Source of the DNA: Lachnospiraceae bacterium UBA7182
GTDB lineage: Bacteria > Bacillota > Clostridia > Lachnospirales > Lachnospiraceae
Length of the DNA stretch: 18,694 nt
Assembly: GCA_002491115.1 (NCBI GenBank)
Contig: DKVI01000079.1
Coordinates: 6,120-24,813 of the forward strand
Direction of reading: 5' to 3'
The position numbers and the translations under genes were made by a program. Of the stretch, positions 1 to 7,135 are shown in pieces (position 1 is the first letter of the stretch; each line of letters starts with the position of its first letter). Below the pieces are notes generated by a model, which saw only the letters and a list, made by a program, of their open reading frames with translations, did no database searches and was not told the DNA's origin.

Positions 1-171
1 GTGGGGCATCATCACATCCAGGATTATTAAATCCATAGGATGATTTTTCAGCGTGATAAGAGCATCTATACCATCGTCAGCGGTAAAGCAGGTGTGTCCG
101 CCTCTTCGCATATAGTCCGCGATAATATCTTGCATGGCCTTTTCATCTTCAACAATTAAAATATTTGCCAT
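1..171 (-). CDS. Response regulator, receiver domain N-terminus (partial)
   Basis: The minus strand reads from ATG at 169-171 to the left edge, giving the first 57 residues of a two-component response regulator. It begins MANILIVEDE, with the acidic pocket residues E8 and D9, and reaches LDVMMP, in which D52 is the expected phosphorylated aspartate. The rest of the receiver domain and the output domain lie outside the window, so subfamily and target cannot be named. An AGGAGG ribosome binding site (plus-strand CCTCCT, 177-182) sits just upstream of the start, and a sigma-A-like promoter lies at 210-238. It is the only complete gene start on the minus strand and diverges from everything else here. 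The receiver identity is firm. Confidence 0.9.
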   Translation of the reverse strand, partial: MANILIVEDEKAMQDIIADYMRRGGHTCFTADDGIDALITLKNHPMDLIILDVMMPH

Positions 172-209
172 AGTGCCTCCTAATTCCCATAGATGTCCAT
201 GTTGTTTCG

Positions 210-238
210 ATTATATTTCCTATCAGGCAAAAAGGCAA
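210..238 (-). promoter_or_regulatory. Sigma-A promoter for the response regulator
   Basis: Read on the minus strand, TTGCCT (233-238) is followed after exactly 17 bases by TATAAT (210-215). Transcription would begin near 203, about 30 bases upstream of the response-regulator start codon. The -10 box is perfect and the -35 box matches TTGACA at four of six positions. Confidence 0.65.
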
Positions 239-266
239 GGAGACATATGGGCGATTATTAAGTTAA

Positions 267-442
267 AAGCAGAAGGATAAAAGAAATTTTGGAGCGGATA
301 CATTTATTGGCAGAGAGCCAACGGTTATGGTATTTGATACAAATAGGAAGAGACTGTCTCCTGGTACAGACTATGAGGTAGAAATGGATACAGACAATCA
401 TACTAAAACAATTCAAGGAGGGAAAACGGACTGTATTATATA
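267..442 (+). pseudogene. Fragment resembling a Firmicutes surface-protein repeat
   Basis: An open frame between a stop at 264-266 and TAG at 440-442 has no convincing start or ribosome binding site. Its middle reads EPTVMVFDTNRKRLSPGTDY. This resembles the 'P-x-V-x-V...L-x-x-G-T-D-Y' repeat common in secreted and cell-wall proteins of Lachnospiraceae, but the usual following segment (YxNN...GxAxVTI) is absent. I read it as a leftover of a decayed surface-protein gene. The resemblance is from memory of the repeat family. The alternative is chance coding-like sequence. Confidence 0.35.
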
Positions 443-560
443 GATAAACTTGTTGTCAAAACATACAGAGAGATCAGCAAAGAATGTTTTATGATAATGC
501 TGGAAATCTGATTGCGTTATGGCTGGCCGGTGGGTATAATGTAAGCAGAGGAAGGAAATT

Positions 561-647
561 TTGAAAAAGCTACAGGAGAAAATTATTGGGCTGCCTTTAA
601 AGCGGGCAGAGGCGTATCTGGAGCAGTATGGAAAGCAGCTTGTATAA
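561..647 (+). pseudogene. Short, apparently frameshifted small gene
   Basis: A TTG start at 561 follows a ribosome-binding-like AGGAAGG (549-555) and opens a 28-residue frame, MKKLQEKIIGLPLKRAEAYL..., ending at TAA 645-647. Skipping one base near 642 continues a plausible frame reading YKVLIGQGRKKEQ up to the next gene. Either it is a tiny real gene or a small gene broken by a one-base change. I do not recognise the family securely. It lies between the surface-repeat remnant and the ATPase gene, so the whole stretch 172-686 looks decayed. Other fragments there (e.g. FYDNAGNLIALWLAGGYNV in one frame near 490-545) support that without naming a gene. Confidence 0.3.
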
Positions 648-686
648 GGTGCTGATTGGTCAGGGAAGAAAGAAGGAACAGACGTC

Positions 687-2390
687 ATGGCAAGGACTGT
701 GGGAATCGGAATCCAGAGCTTTGAGAAAATAATCGAAAACAACTATCTGTATATCGACAAGTCGGATTTTATCAGAGAATGGTGGGAAAGCGGGGATGAT
801 GTCACGCTGATTACCCGTCCAAGACGTTTTGGGAAGACCCTGAATATGAGCATGACAGAGCGTTTTTTCTCTATTGAATACGCGGGACAGGGACAGATAT
901 TTGAAGGACTGTCCATATGGAAGCATGAAAAATACCGGAAGCTTCAGGGAACCTGGCCGGTGATCATGCTCAGCTTTGCAGGGGTAAAAGAGACTATGTA
1001 TCAAAATGCACAGAAGAGGCTGTGCCACATGATTACAGAGTTGTATAATCGGTATGACTTCCTGCTGGACGGCGAGACATTAAACGAAAAGGAAAAAGAA
1101 TTTTACGGGAAAGTTTCTGATGATATGGAACCGTATATAGCTGTGGAAGCGCTACGGAGCATGTCGGGCTTTCTCATGCGGTATTATGGGAAAAAGGTCA
1201 TCATTCTTCTGGATGAATATGACACACCCATGCAGGAAGCCTATGTTTATGGATATTGGGAGGAGCTGGTGTCTTTTACCAGAAATTTGTTTAACGCGAC
1301 ATTTAAGACAAACCCGTATATGGAGCGGGCCATTATGACCGGAATCACCCGGGTGAGCAGAGAATCCATGTTTTCAGATCTGAATAATCTGGCTGTAGTG
1401 ACTTCAACTTCAAACAAATATACAGATTGTTTTGGATTTATGCAGGATGAAGTATCTTCTGCATTATCTGAGTTCGATCTGTCAGATATGGAGGAGCATG
1501 TCAGAGACTGGTACGACGGTTTTACTTTTGGCGGAAGAACGGACATTTATAATCCATGGTCCATCATTTGTTTTCTCGACGAGCAGAAACTGGGCATCTA
1601 CTGGGCCAACACCAGCAGCAACAGTCTTGCGGGCAAGCTGATCCGGGAGGGCAGCAGGGCTGTCAAGCTCACGATGGAAGAACTTCTAAGAGGCGGCATA
1701 CTCCGCACAAAGATTGATGAACAGATCGTATTTGACCAGCTGGACTATAATGAATCGGCTATCTGGAGCCTGTTGTTGGCGAGTGGTTATCTGAAAGTGG
1801 AAGAACATACATTTGACGCCGATACCGGAAAGGAAGAATATGTACTCCGGCTTACGAACAAAGAAGTGCGGCTGATGTTCCGGAACATGATCGAAGGGTG
1901 GTTCAAAAATTATGCGCCTGCCTATAACGATTTTATCAAGGCGCTGTTGGCGGACGACAGAAAGGCAATGAACCGTTATATGAACCAGGTGGCGCTCGCC
2001 ACATTTAGTTACTTTGATACAGGAAGACATCCTTCTGCAACTTCGGAACCGGAACGCTTCTACCATGGATTCGTGCTGGGCTTGATGGTGGAACTGGAAG
2101 ATCGGTATACGATTACTTCCAACCGGGAAAGCGGCTTTGGGCGTTATGACGTGGTGTTGAAGCCAAAAAGTACCGCAGACGGCCGTGGCTGTGATGCCAT
2201 GATCCTGGAATTTAAAGTATATGATCCAGAGGACGAGGCATCACTGAAAGACACTGTAGAGTCAGCCCTTTTGCAGATCGAAGAGAAACAATACGCCGCC
2301 ACGCTTATGGCGGAGGGGATTCCCGCTGATCAGATCCGGAAATACGGGTTTGCATTTGAAGGGAAAAAGGTGTTGATTGGGAAAGGGTAA
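687..2390 (+). CDS. AAA-ATPase-like / PD-(D/E)XK nuclease-like protein (DUF1703 type)
   Basis: This 567-residue protein has the architecture of the 'AAA-ATPase-like domain plus PD-(D/E)XK nuclease superfamily' proteins abundant in gut anaerobes. Near the N-terminus YIDKSDFIR leads to a Walker A-like RPRRFGKT (residues 44-51). A Walker B-like VIILLDEYD is at 171-179 and MTGITRVSRESMFSDLNNL follows, a typical segment of the family. The C-terminus carries the nuclease-fold signature: D488 in GRYDVVL, E508-x-K510 in ILEFK, and Q530/Q535-Y536 in the following helix. All candidate catalytic residues are intact, so it is not obviously dead. The biological role of the family is unsettled; mobility and defence have both been suggested. 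The start follows a modest GAAGGAA ribosome binding site. No strong promoter was seen upstream. Confidence 0.85.
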   Translation: MARTVGIGIQSFEKIIENNYLYIDKSDFIREWWESGDDVTLITRPRRFGKTLNMSMTERFFSIEYAGQGQIFEGLSIWKHEKYRKLQGTWPVIMLSFAGVKETMYQNAQKRLCHMITELYNRYDFLLDGETLNEKEKEFYGKVSDDMEPYIAVEALRSMSGFLMRYYGKKVIILLDEYDTPMQEAYVYGYWEELVSFTRNLFNATFKTNPYMERAIMTGITRVSRESMFSDLNNLAVVTSTSNKYTDCFGFMQDEVSSALSEFDLSDMEEHVRDWYDGFTFGGRTDIYNPWSIICFLDEQKLGIYWANTSSNSLAGKLIREGSRAVKLTMEELLRGGILRTKIDEQIVFDQLDYNESAIWSLLLASGYLKVEEHTFDADTGKEEYVLRLTNKEVRLMFRNMIEGWFKNYAPAYNDFIKALLADDRKAMNRYMNQVALATFSYFDTGRHPSATSEPERFYHGFVLGLMVELEDRYTITSNRESGFGRYDVVLKPKSTADGRGCDAMILEFKVYDPEDEASLKDTVESALLQIEEKQYAATLMAEGIPADQIRKYGFAFEGKKVLIGKG

Positions 2391-2447
2391 GGCCCCGCTG
2401 TGCCTGACAGGCCGTATAAGATTCAATTTGTGAAAGCGAGAACGAAA

Positions 2448-3092
2448 ATGGCAAAGAAAAAAGTCTATGCAGTAAGAAAAGGAAAGATAACCGGTATTTT
2501 CAGCACCTGGGACGAATGTAGGGCCTCTGTGGAAGGCTATCCTAACGCCGAATACAAAAGCTTTCCGTCGGAGGAAGAAGCAAAACTATATATAGAAGGA
2601 ACCACGGTTCAGAAAGACTGGCGCTGCGACCAGGTCGTCGCTTATGTGGACGGCAGTTTCGACCAAAAAATCGGAAAATATTCTTTCGGCTGCATTCTCC
2701 TGATTCCCGACGGCAGGATCGTACGGGAGTCAGGTAACGGGGATAACCCTGAGTCGGCGGCGCTCCGCAATGTGACCGGGGAGATGTTGGGCGCCATGTT
2801 CGCGGTTAAGTGGTGCCATAAGAACGGCTATCCCGCTGTCAGAATTTGCTATGATTACTCCGGTATAGAGATGTGGGCTACCGGCGGATGGAAAGCAAAG
2901 AATGACCTGACGCAGAAATATGCGGAATTTATGAAAAATCATGGAAAAGTCATGAACATCTCTTTTAAAAAAATAGCCGCCCATACAGGGGACCAATATA
3001 ATGAAGAAGCAGATCAATTGGCCAAGGCGGCCCTGAAAGAAGGAAACGGCATCCCTGCCATTCAGGCTCTGCCGCCGCCGGCCGGACAGTAA
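2448..3092 (+). CDS. rnhA: Ribonuclease HI with N-terminal viroplasmin domain
   Basis: This 214-residue enzyme cuts the RNA strand of RNA-DNA hybrids. Residues 4-48 form the viroplasmin/caulimovirus-type hybrid-binding domain (KKVYAVRKGKITGIF...). The RNase H domain follows, with the expected acidic catalytic set D68 (YVDGS), E112 (GEMLGA), D136 (CYDY) and D189 (EEADQLAKAAL), plus H179 in the AAHTGDQYNEEAD loop. The frame extends back to a GTG at 2400, but ATG 2448 gives the family's usual MAKKKVYAVRKG start, so I use it. The ribosome binding site is weak. It is 57 bases after the ATPase gene and may be co-transcribed. The short C-terminal PPPAGQ tail is unremarkable. Confidence 0.93.
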   Translation: MAKKKVYAVRKGKITGIFSTWDECRASVEGYPNAEYKSFPSEEEAKLYIEGTTVQKDWRCDQVVAYVDGSFDQKIGKYSFGCILLIPDGRIVRESGNGDNPESAALRNVTGEMLGAMFAVKWCHKNGYPAVRICYDYSGIEMWATGGWKAKNDLTQKYAEFMKNHGKVMNISFKKIAAHTGDQYNEEADQLAKAALKEGNGIPAIQALPPPAGQ

Positions 3093-3180
3093 GTGTCTGG
3101 ACAAAGGAAGAAAAGGTTGTGCAATATGCATAAAAAACGTAGAGCAAAATTATGCAATAATACGAAAATGACGAAACATG

Positions 3181-3209
3181 TTGACAAAATTATATGCAGA
3201 CTATATACT
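3181..3209 (+). promoter_or_regulatory. Sigma-A promoter of the rbs operon
   Basis: TTGACA (3181-3186), a 17-base spacer, then TATACT (3204-3209). This is near-consensus and would start transcription near 3216, about 43 bases before rbsR. The region 3093-3180 ahead of it holds only a 7-bp inverted repeat, TGCATAA/TTATGCA (3127-3133 and 3150-3156), of unknown meaning and without a T-run. Confidence 0.85.
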
Positions 3210-3220
3210 ACAGATAGTCA

Positions 3221-3245
3221 TGAAACGCGTTTCAAAATTTGAAAC
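3221..3245 (+). promoter_or_regulatory. LacI-family operator cluster at the rbs promoter
   Basis: TGAAACGCGTTTCA (3221-3234) is a perfect 14-base palindrome. It overlaps a second, odd-centred palindrome GTTTCAAA-A-TTTGAAAC (3229-3245), so there are three alternating half-sites GAAAC, GTTTC, GAAAC. They lie about +5 to +30 from the predicted start of transcription, where a bound repressor would block initiation or elongation. The gene directly downstream encodes a LacI-family regulator, so self-repression and ribose-responsive control is the natural inference. The centre differs from the usual CcpA cre arrangement, but CcpA is not fully excluded. Confidence 0.75.
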
Positions 3246-3258
3246 AGAGGAAACATAA

Positions 3259-4245
3259 ATGGCAAGCATTAGAGAAGTGGCAAGATTAGCAGGCGTTTCC
3301 CCTTCCACCGTATCACGGGTTATGAACAAAACTGCGAATGTAGACGAGGACAAAAAACAGAAAGTACTCGCCGCGATTGAAGAAACGGGTTTCAGACCAA
3401 ATGAACTGGCAAGGGCATTATTTAAACAGTCCTCCCGAATCATCGGAGTGATTGTCCCGAACCTTGAAAATCCGTTTTATAATGAGCTGGCAAAAGCGGT
3501 AGAAGAAGAAGCATACAGGAATGGTTACAAACTTCTGCTTTGTAATTCCAACAATAATACGGAAAAAGAGCTTATGAACATCCGGATGCTGGACCAGATG
3601 AAGGCAGACGGCATCATTATCCTGACATACAGCGACAAAACCGGGCAGGCAGTCGCCGACTGCCATCTTCCTGTGGTGGCGGTGGACCGACAGCTTACAG
3701 GCAGCGGCCAAAGCGCCTATGTGGAGGCTGACCATTATAAGGGCGGCAAGATGGCTATGGCGCATCTTCTGGACTGCGGGTGTAAAAATATTGTGTTTTT
3801 ACGGGGACCTCTGGAACTGTCCAGCGGTCTGAGCAGATATCGGGGCTATCAGGAGATGTGCCAGAAATATGAGCTTCCTGAGCAGTGCATTGATTGTCTG
3901 TATGACTATGAGGATGGGCTTCGGGCGGCCAAAGAGCTGGTGAAACGCTATCCTCAGGCGGACGGCATCATCGCCAGCAACGATATGGTGGCAATCGCTT
4001 CTTATAAAATTCTGATAGGCGCGGGATACCGCGTGCCGGAGGATGTGCAGATCATCGGATTTGACAATATTCGTTTTAGTTGGCTGATCACGCCGGAATT
4101 TACCACCGTGATTCAGCCGATTGAGAAAATGGGAACACTGGCAGTGGAGATCATTATAAAGCATGGTCAGGGACTGCCGTTTCAACAAGAAAATATACTG
4201 GACGTTTCCCTGGTGGAACGCCAGACAACCAGAAGAAAGGAGTGA
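3259..4245 (+). CDS. rbsR: LacI-family transcriptional regulator, ribose operon repressor
   Basis: This 328-residue protein has a LacI-type helix-turn-helix at residues 3-22 (IREVARLAGVSPSTVSRVMN), the hinge-helix segment RPNELARALFKQSS at 46-59, and a periplasmic-binding-protein-like effector domain from about residue 61 (IIGVIVPNLENPFYNELA) to the end. It is the first gene of the ribose operon, with AGAGG eight bases before its ATG. Its stop lies five bases before rbsK. Position and family make it the likely ribose-responsive repressor of this operon, acting at 3221-3245 and possibly also at the internal site in rbsD. LacI family is certain; the RbsR assignment rests on context. Confidence 0.9.
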   Translation: MASIREVARLAGVSPSTVSRVMNKTANVDEDKKQKVLAAIEETGFRPNELARALFKQSSRIIGVIVPNLENPFYNELAKAVEEEAYRNGYKLLLCNSNNNTEKELMNIRMLDQMKADGIIILTYSDKTGQAVADCHLPVVAVDRQLTGSGQSAYVEADHYKGGKMAMAHLLDCGCKNIVFLRGPLELSSGLSRYRGYQEMCQKYELPEQCIDCLYDYEDGLRAAKELVKRYPQADGIIASNDMVAIASYKILIGAGYRVPEDVQIIGFDNIRFSWLITPEFTTVIQPIEKMGTLAVEIIIKHGQGLPFQQENILDVSLVERQTTRRKE

Positions 4246-4250
4246 GAAAG

Positions 4251-5138
4251 ATGAAATTAGCAGTAGTAGGCAGTATCAACATGGATATGACTGTTACCGC
4301 GGAGAGAATCCCGTTGAAAGGAGAGACTTTAAGGGGCGACAGCATAAACTACATACCCGGCGGCAAAGGCGCCAACCAGGCGGTAGCGATGGCAAGGCTT
4401 GGCGCAGAAGTGGAGATGTTCGGATGTGTGGGAGACGACAGCAATGGAAGGCAGCTTTTGGACAATTTAGAGCGTGCGGGTGTGGGAACACGGCATGTGA
4501 AGATTTCAGAAAAGGTACCTACAGGGATCGCCATGATCACGGTGGCGGAGAACGACAACACGATCGTGGTTGTACCAGGGGCCAACGGGGAGGTGGATCG
4601 GGCTTATATAGACGGGATCAAACCGGCGCTGACAGCCTGTGATATGGTTGTGCTTCAGCATGAGATCCCGCTGGATACGGTACATTATGTGGTGGAATTT
4701 TGCCATGAGAATCAGATCCAGGTGGTTTTAAACCCGGCTCCGGCGGCAGAAGTCCCCATGGAGATCATTGAGAAAGTGACCTATCTTACGCCGAATGAAC
4801 ATGAGGCCGTTCTGATCTTTGGAGAAGGCCAGTCCACGGAAGAACTGCTCAAAAAGTATCCGGAGAAACTGATCATTACCCAGGGGTCCAGGGGTGTCTC
4901 CGCGTGCTTACATACGGGAGAGGTTCTGACAGTACCCGCAAGACCGGCGAAGGTTGCGGATACCACGGGCGCAGGAGATACGTTAAACGGCGCGTTTTCT
5001 GTAAGAAGAGCGGCGGGAGATGATCTTAAAACGGCGCTTGCGTATGCCAATACGGCAGCCAGCCTGTCTACGGAAAAATTTGGGGCCCAGACCGGCATGC
5101 CCACTGCCAGCGAAGTAGAAAGGGAGATGGGGAGATAA
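4251..5138 (+). CDS. rbsK: Ribokinase
   Basis: This 295-residue PfkB-family kinase phosphorylates D-ribose with ATP to ribose-5-phosphate in the cytoplasm. Visible motifs are GSINMD (7-12), the sugar-binding GGKGANQA (37-44), NPAPA (161-165), TPNEHEA (180-186) and the catalytic DTTGAGDT (237-244), in which D243 is the expected general base. The frame can be extended to GTG 4242, but AAAGGAG at 4236-4242 lies eight bases before ATG 4251 and overlaps that GTG, so ATG 4251 is the start. It is tightly packed between rbsR and rbsD. Length is slightly below the E. coli enzyme (309), with no missing motif. Confidence 0.95.
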   Translation: MKLAVVGSINMDMTVTAERIPLKGETLRGDSINYIPGGKGANQAVAMARLGAEVEMFGCVGDDSNGRQLLDNLERAGVGTRHVKISEKVPTGIAMITVAENDNTIVVVPGANGEVDRAYIDGIKPALTACDMVVLQHEIPLDTVHYVVEFCHENQIQVVLNPAPAAEVPMEIIEKVTYLTPNEHEAVLIFGEGQSTEELLKKYPEKLIITQGSRGVSACLHTGEVLTVPARPAKVADTTGAGDTLNGAFSVRRAAGDDLKTALAYANTAASLSTEKFGAQTGMPTASEVEREMGR

Positions 5139-5142
5139 GCCT

Positions 5143-5580
5143 ATGAAAAGACAGGGAATTTTAAACAGTGATATTTCCAGGGTGCTTTCCTATATGGGAC
5201 ATACGGACCGCATCTGCATCGGAGACTGCGGCCTTCCCGTACCTGAACAGACGGAGCGGATCGACCTGACCGTACGGTTTGGAGTGCCGTCTTTTATGGA
5301 AGTCTTAAAAGAAGTCGCAAAGGACATGAAGATTGAGAAGATCATTCTGGCAGAAGAGATCAAGGAGAAAAATCCTGCGATGGAACAGGAGATCTTTCAA
5401 TTTTTTGACTGGTTTGAAACCGGTTGCGAAACGGGTTTCAAACCGGCTAAAATAGAGACGGAGTTCGTACCCCATGCGGAACTGAAGAAAATGACAGGAG
5501 AATGCAAGGCAGTCATCCGCACGGGCGAGACAACGCCCTATGCGAATATCATTCTGCAGTCCGGCTGCATTTTCGGCTAG
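5143..5580 (+). CDS. rbsD: D-ribose pyranase
   Basis: This 145-residue enzyme interconverts beta-D-ribopyranose and the furanose form used by ribokinase. It aligns with known RbsD from GILNSDIS through GHTDxxxxxDxGLPVP, EEIK.NP and AVIRTGExTPYANIIL. Active-site residues expected from the B. subtilis enzyme are present as H20, D28, H111, K115, Y133 and N135. From memory of the homologues, the shift of H98 to H111 means about 13 extra residues relative to B. subtilis and about five relative to E. coli. They fall around residues 88-101 (DWFETGCETGFKPA), exactly where the DNA is an operator-like palindrome (5411-5444). The ATG is four bases after rbsK. Confidence 0.95.
   Translation: MKRQGILNSDISRVLSYMGHTDRICIGDCGLPVPEQTERIDLTVRFGVPSFMEVLKEVAKDMKIEKIILAEEIKEKNPAMEQEIFQFFDWFETGCETGFKPAKIETEFVPHAELKKMTGECKAVIRTGETTPYANIILQSGCIFG
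5411..5444 (+). promoter_or_regulatory. Operator-like palindrome inside rbsD
   Basis: Perfect 11-base arms GGTTTGAAACC (5411-5421) and GGTTTCAAACC (5434-5444) are separated by 12 bases. Nested inside is GAAACGGGTTTC (5428-5439), one base different from the core GAAACGCGTTTC of the rbs promoter operator. The outer arms carry the same TTTGAAAC and GTTTCAAA half-sites as 3229-3245. It lies about 200 bases before rbsA. It could be an auxiliary operator for repression by looping or roadblock, or an RNA hairpin. There is no T-run, so it is not an intrinsic terminator. Confidence 0.5.
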
Positions 5581-5644
5581 ACTTCGGAAAATAAAACCCA
5601 GGTAAAATTCAGACAAATTTAAAACTCAAACAGGAGGACGGGAC

Positions 5645-7135
5645 ATGCAGATTGAAATGCGTGGAATCGACAAGTCGTTCGGGGGAAACGCCGTACTGAA
5701 AAACGCGGGTTTTCTGCTGGACCATGGGGAGATTCATGCACTGATGGGGGAAAACGGCGCAGGCAAGTCAACGCTTATGAAGATCCTGACCGGCGTATAT
5801 ACCAGAGACGCAGGCGTGGTGATCGTTGACGGCCGGGAAGTATGCTACAAAAGCCCTCAGGAAGCGGAAAAAGCGGGGATCGTGTTTATTCATCAGGAAC
5901 TTAATGTACTTTTCGACCTGACGGTGGAAGAAAATATGTTTCTGGGAAAAGAGATCAAAAAAGGGTTCGGCGTATGTGACAAGAAAGCCATGCGCCAGGA
6001 AGTGAAGAAGATCCTGGACCGGCTCGGCGTGGATATCGACCCCGGGCAGCGGATGAACGAGCTGTCCGTAGGGCAGCAGCAGATGATCGAGATTGCCAAG
6101 GCGCTGATGGTGGACGCGCAGGTGATCATTATGGATGAGCCGACGGCGGCGCTTACCCAGAGTGAGACTACGGTCTTATTCCAGGTGGTAAATTCACTGA
6201 GGGAGAAAGGCGTATCCATCGTCTATATTTCTCACCGTATGGAAGAGATCTTTGAACTCTGCGACCGGATCACAATCTTAAGGGACGGCTCTTATATCGG
6301 AACCAAGAAGATAGAAGAGACTGATATGAATGATGTGGTCAAAATGATGATCGGCCGTGAGATCGGAGAGCGCTATCCGGTGCGGGAAGCAAAGATCAAA
6401 GATGTGGCATTTGAGGTAAAAGGCCTTAACTGCCCGGGTGTATTTAAGGATGTATCTTTCCAGGTTCACGCAGGGGAAGTGCTGGGAGTATCCGGTTTGA
6501 TGGGTGCAGGAAGAACCGAGATCATGCAGGCCATCTTTGGAAATATGCCGCATGTGACCGGGGAAATCTACCTGAACGGCCAGAGAATTTACAACAAAAA
6601 TCCCCAGGAAGCCATGAAAAACGGCATCGGATTTATCACTGAGGACAGAAAAGTGGAAGGACTGATGCTGGAAGAAAGTATTATGAAAAATATTTCCATC
6701 GCCAACCTGGGACGGATCTCTAAAAACGGCGTGCTGAACAAAGAGGCGGAAGACACTCTGGTAAAACAGGGAATCGAGGAACTGCATATCAAATGCTTCG
6801 GTCCCCAGCACGAGTGCAATAATTTAAGCGGAGGCAATCAGCAGAAAGTCGTGTTTGCCAAATGGATCTATACCGAACCGAAAGTGCTGATTTTAGACGA
6901 ACCTACCCGGGGCGTGGATATCGGCGCGAAAAAGGAAATTTACAGCATTATCAATGACCTGGCGGAAAAAGGCGTGGCGATCATCATGGTATCTTCGGAA
7001 CTTCCCGAGGTGCTGGGCATGTCTGACCGGGTGATGGTCGTAAGAGAAGGTCTGGTCAGAGGCATTCTTCATAAAGAAGAGGCAAACCAGGAGAATATCA
7101 TGATACTTGCAACAGGAGGAGAGTTAAATGAATAA
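5645..7135 (+). CDS. rbsA: Ribose ABC transporter, ATP-binding protein
   Basis: This 496-residue ATPase energises ribose import on the inner face of the membrane. It is a tandem duplication of the ABC domain. The first half has Walker A GENGAGKST (35-43), signature LSVGQQQ (140-146) and Walker B VIIMDEP with E165. The second half has the degenerate Walker A GLMGAGRTE (284-292) typical of the RbsA/MglA family, signature LSGGNQQ (394-400) and Walker B VLILDEP with E419. AGGAGG (5632-5637) lies seven bases before the ATG. A 64-base gap separates it from rbsD. Its last eight bases overlap rbsC, suggesting translational coupling. Confidence 0.97.
   Translation: MQIEMRGIDKSFGGNAVLKNAGFLLDHGEIHALMGENGAGKSTLMKILTGVYTRDAGVVIVDGREVCYKSPQEAEKAGIVFIHQELNVLFDLTVEENMFLGKEIKKGFGVCDKKAMRQEVKKILDRLGVDIDPGQRMNELSVGQQQMIEIAKALMVDAQVIIMDEPTAALTQSETTVLFQVVNSLREKGVSIVYISHRMEEIFELCDRITILRDGSYIGTKKIEETDMNDVVKMMIGREIGERYPVREAKIKDVAFEVKGLNCPGVFKDVSFQVHAGEVLGVSGLMGAGRTEIMQAIFGNMPHVTGEIYLNGQRIYNKNPQEAMKNGIGFITEDRKVEGLMLEESIMKNISIANLGRISKNGVLNKEAEDTLVKQGIEELHIKCFGPQHECNNLSGGNQQKVVFAKWIYTEPKVLILDEPTRGVDIGAKKEIYSIINDLAEKGVAIIMVSSELPEVLGMSDRVMVVREGLVRGILHKEEANQENIMILATGGELNE

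Noticed and set aside
3127..3156. TGCATAA/TTATGCA inverted repeat before the rbs promoter
   Set aside because: Seven bases in an AT-rich stretch, with no T-run and no similarity to the operator; not strong enough to name.
3221..3234. CcpA cre site as the explanation for the rbs operator
   Set aside because: The palindrome centre is GC within ACGCGT, whereas the usual cre has a central CG in a different register. A LacI-family gene lies directly downstream, so a local operator is the simpler reading. CcpA is not fully excluded.
4163..4642. A 159-codon plus-strand frame spanning the rbsR-rbsK junction
   Set aside because: It is rich in Arg/Gly in a way typical of a shifted reading of a GC-rich gene, and lies wholly over two certain genes.
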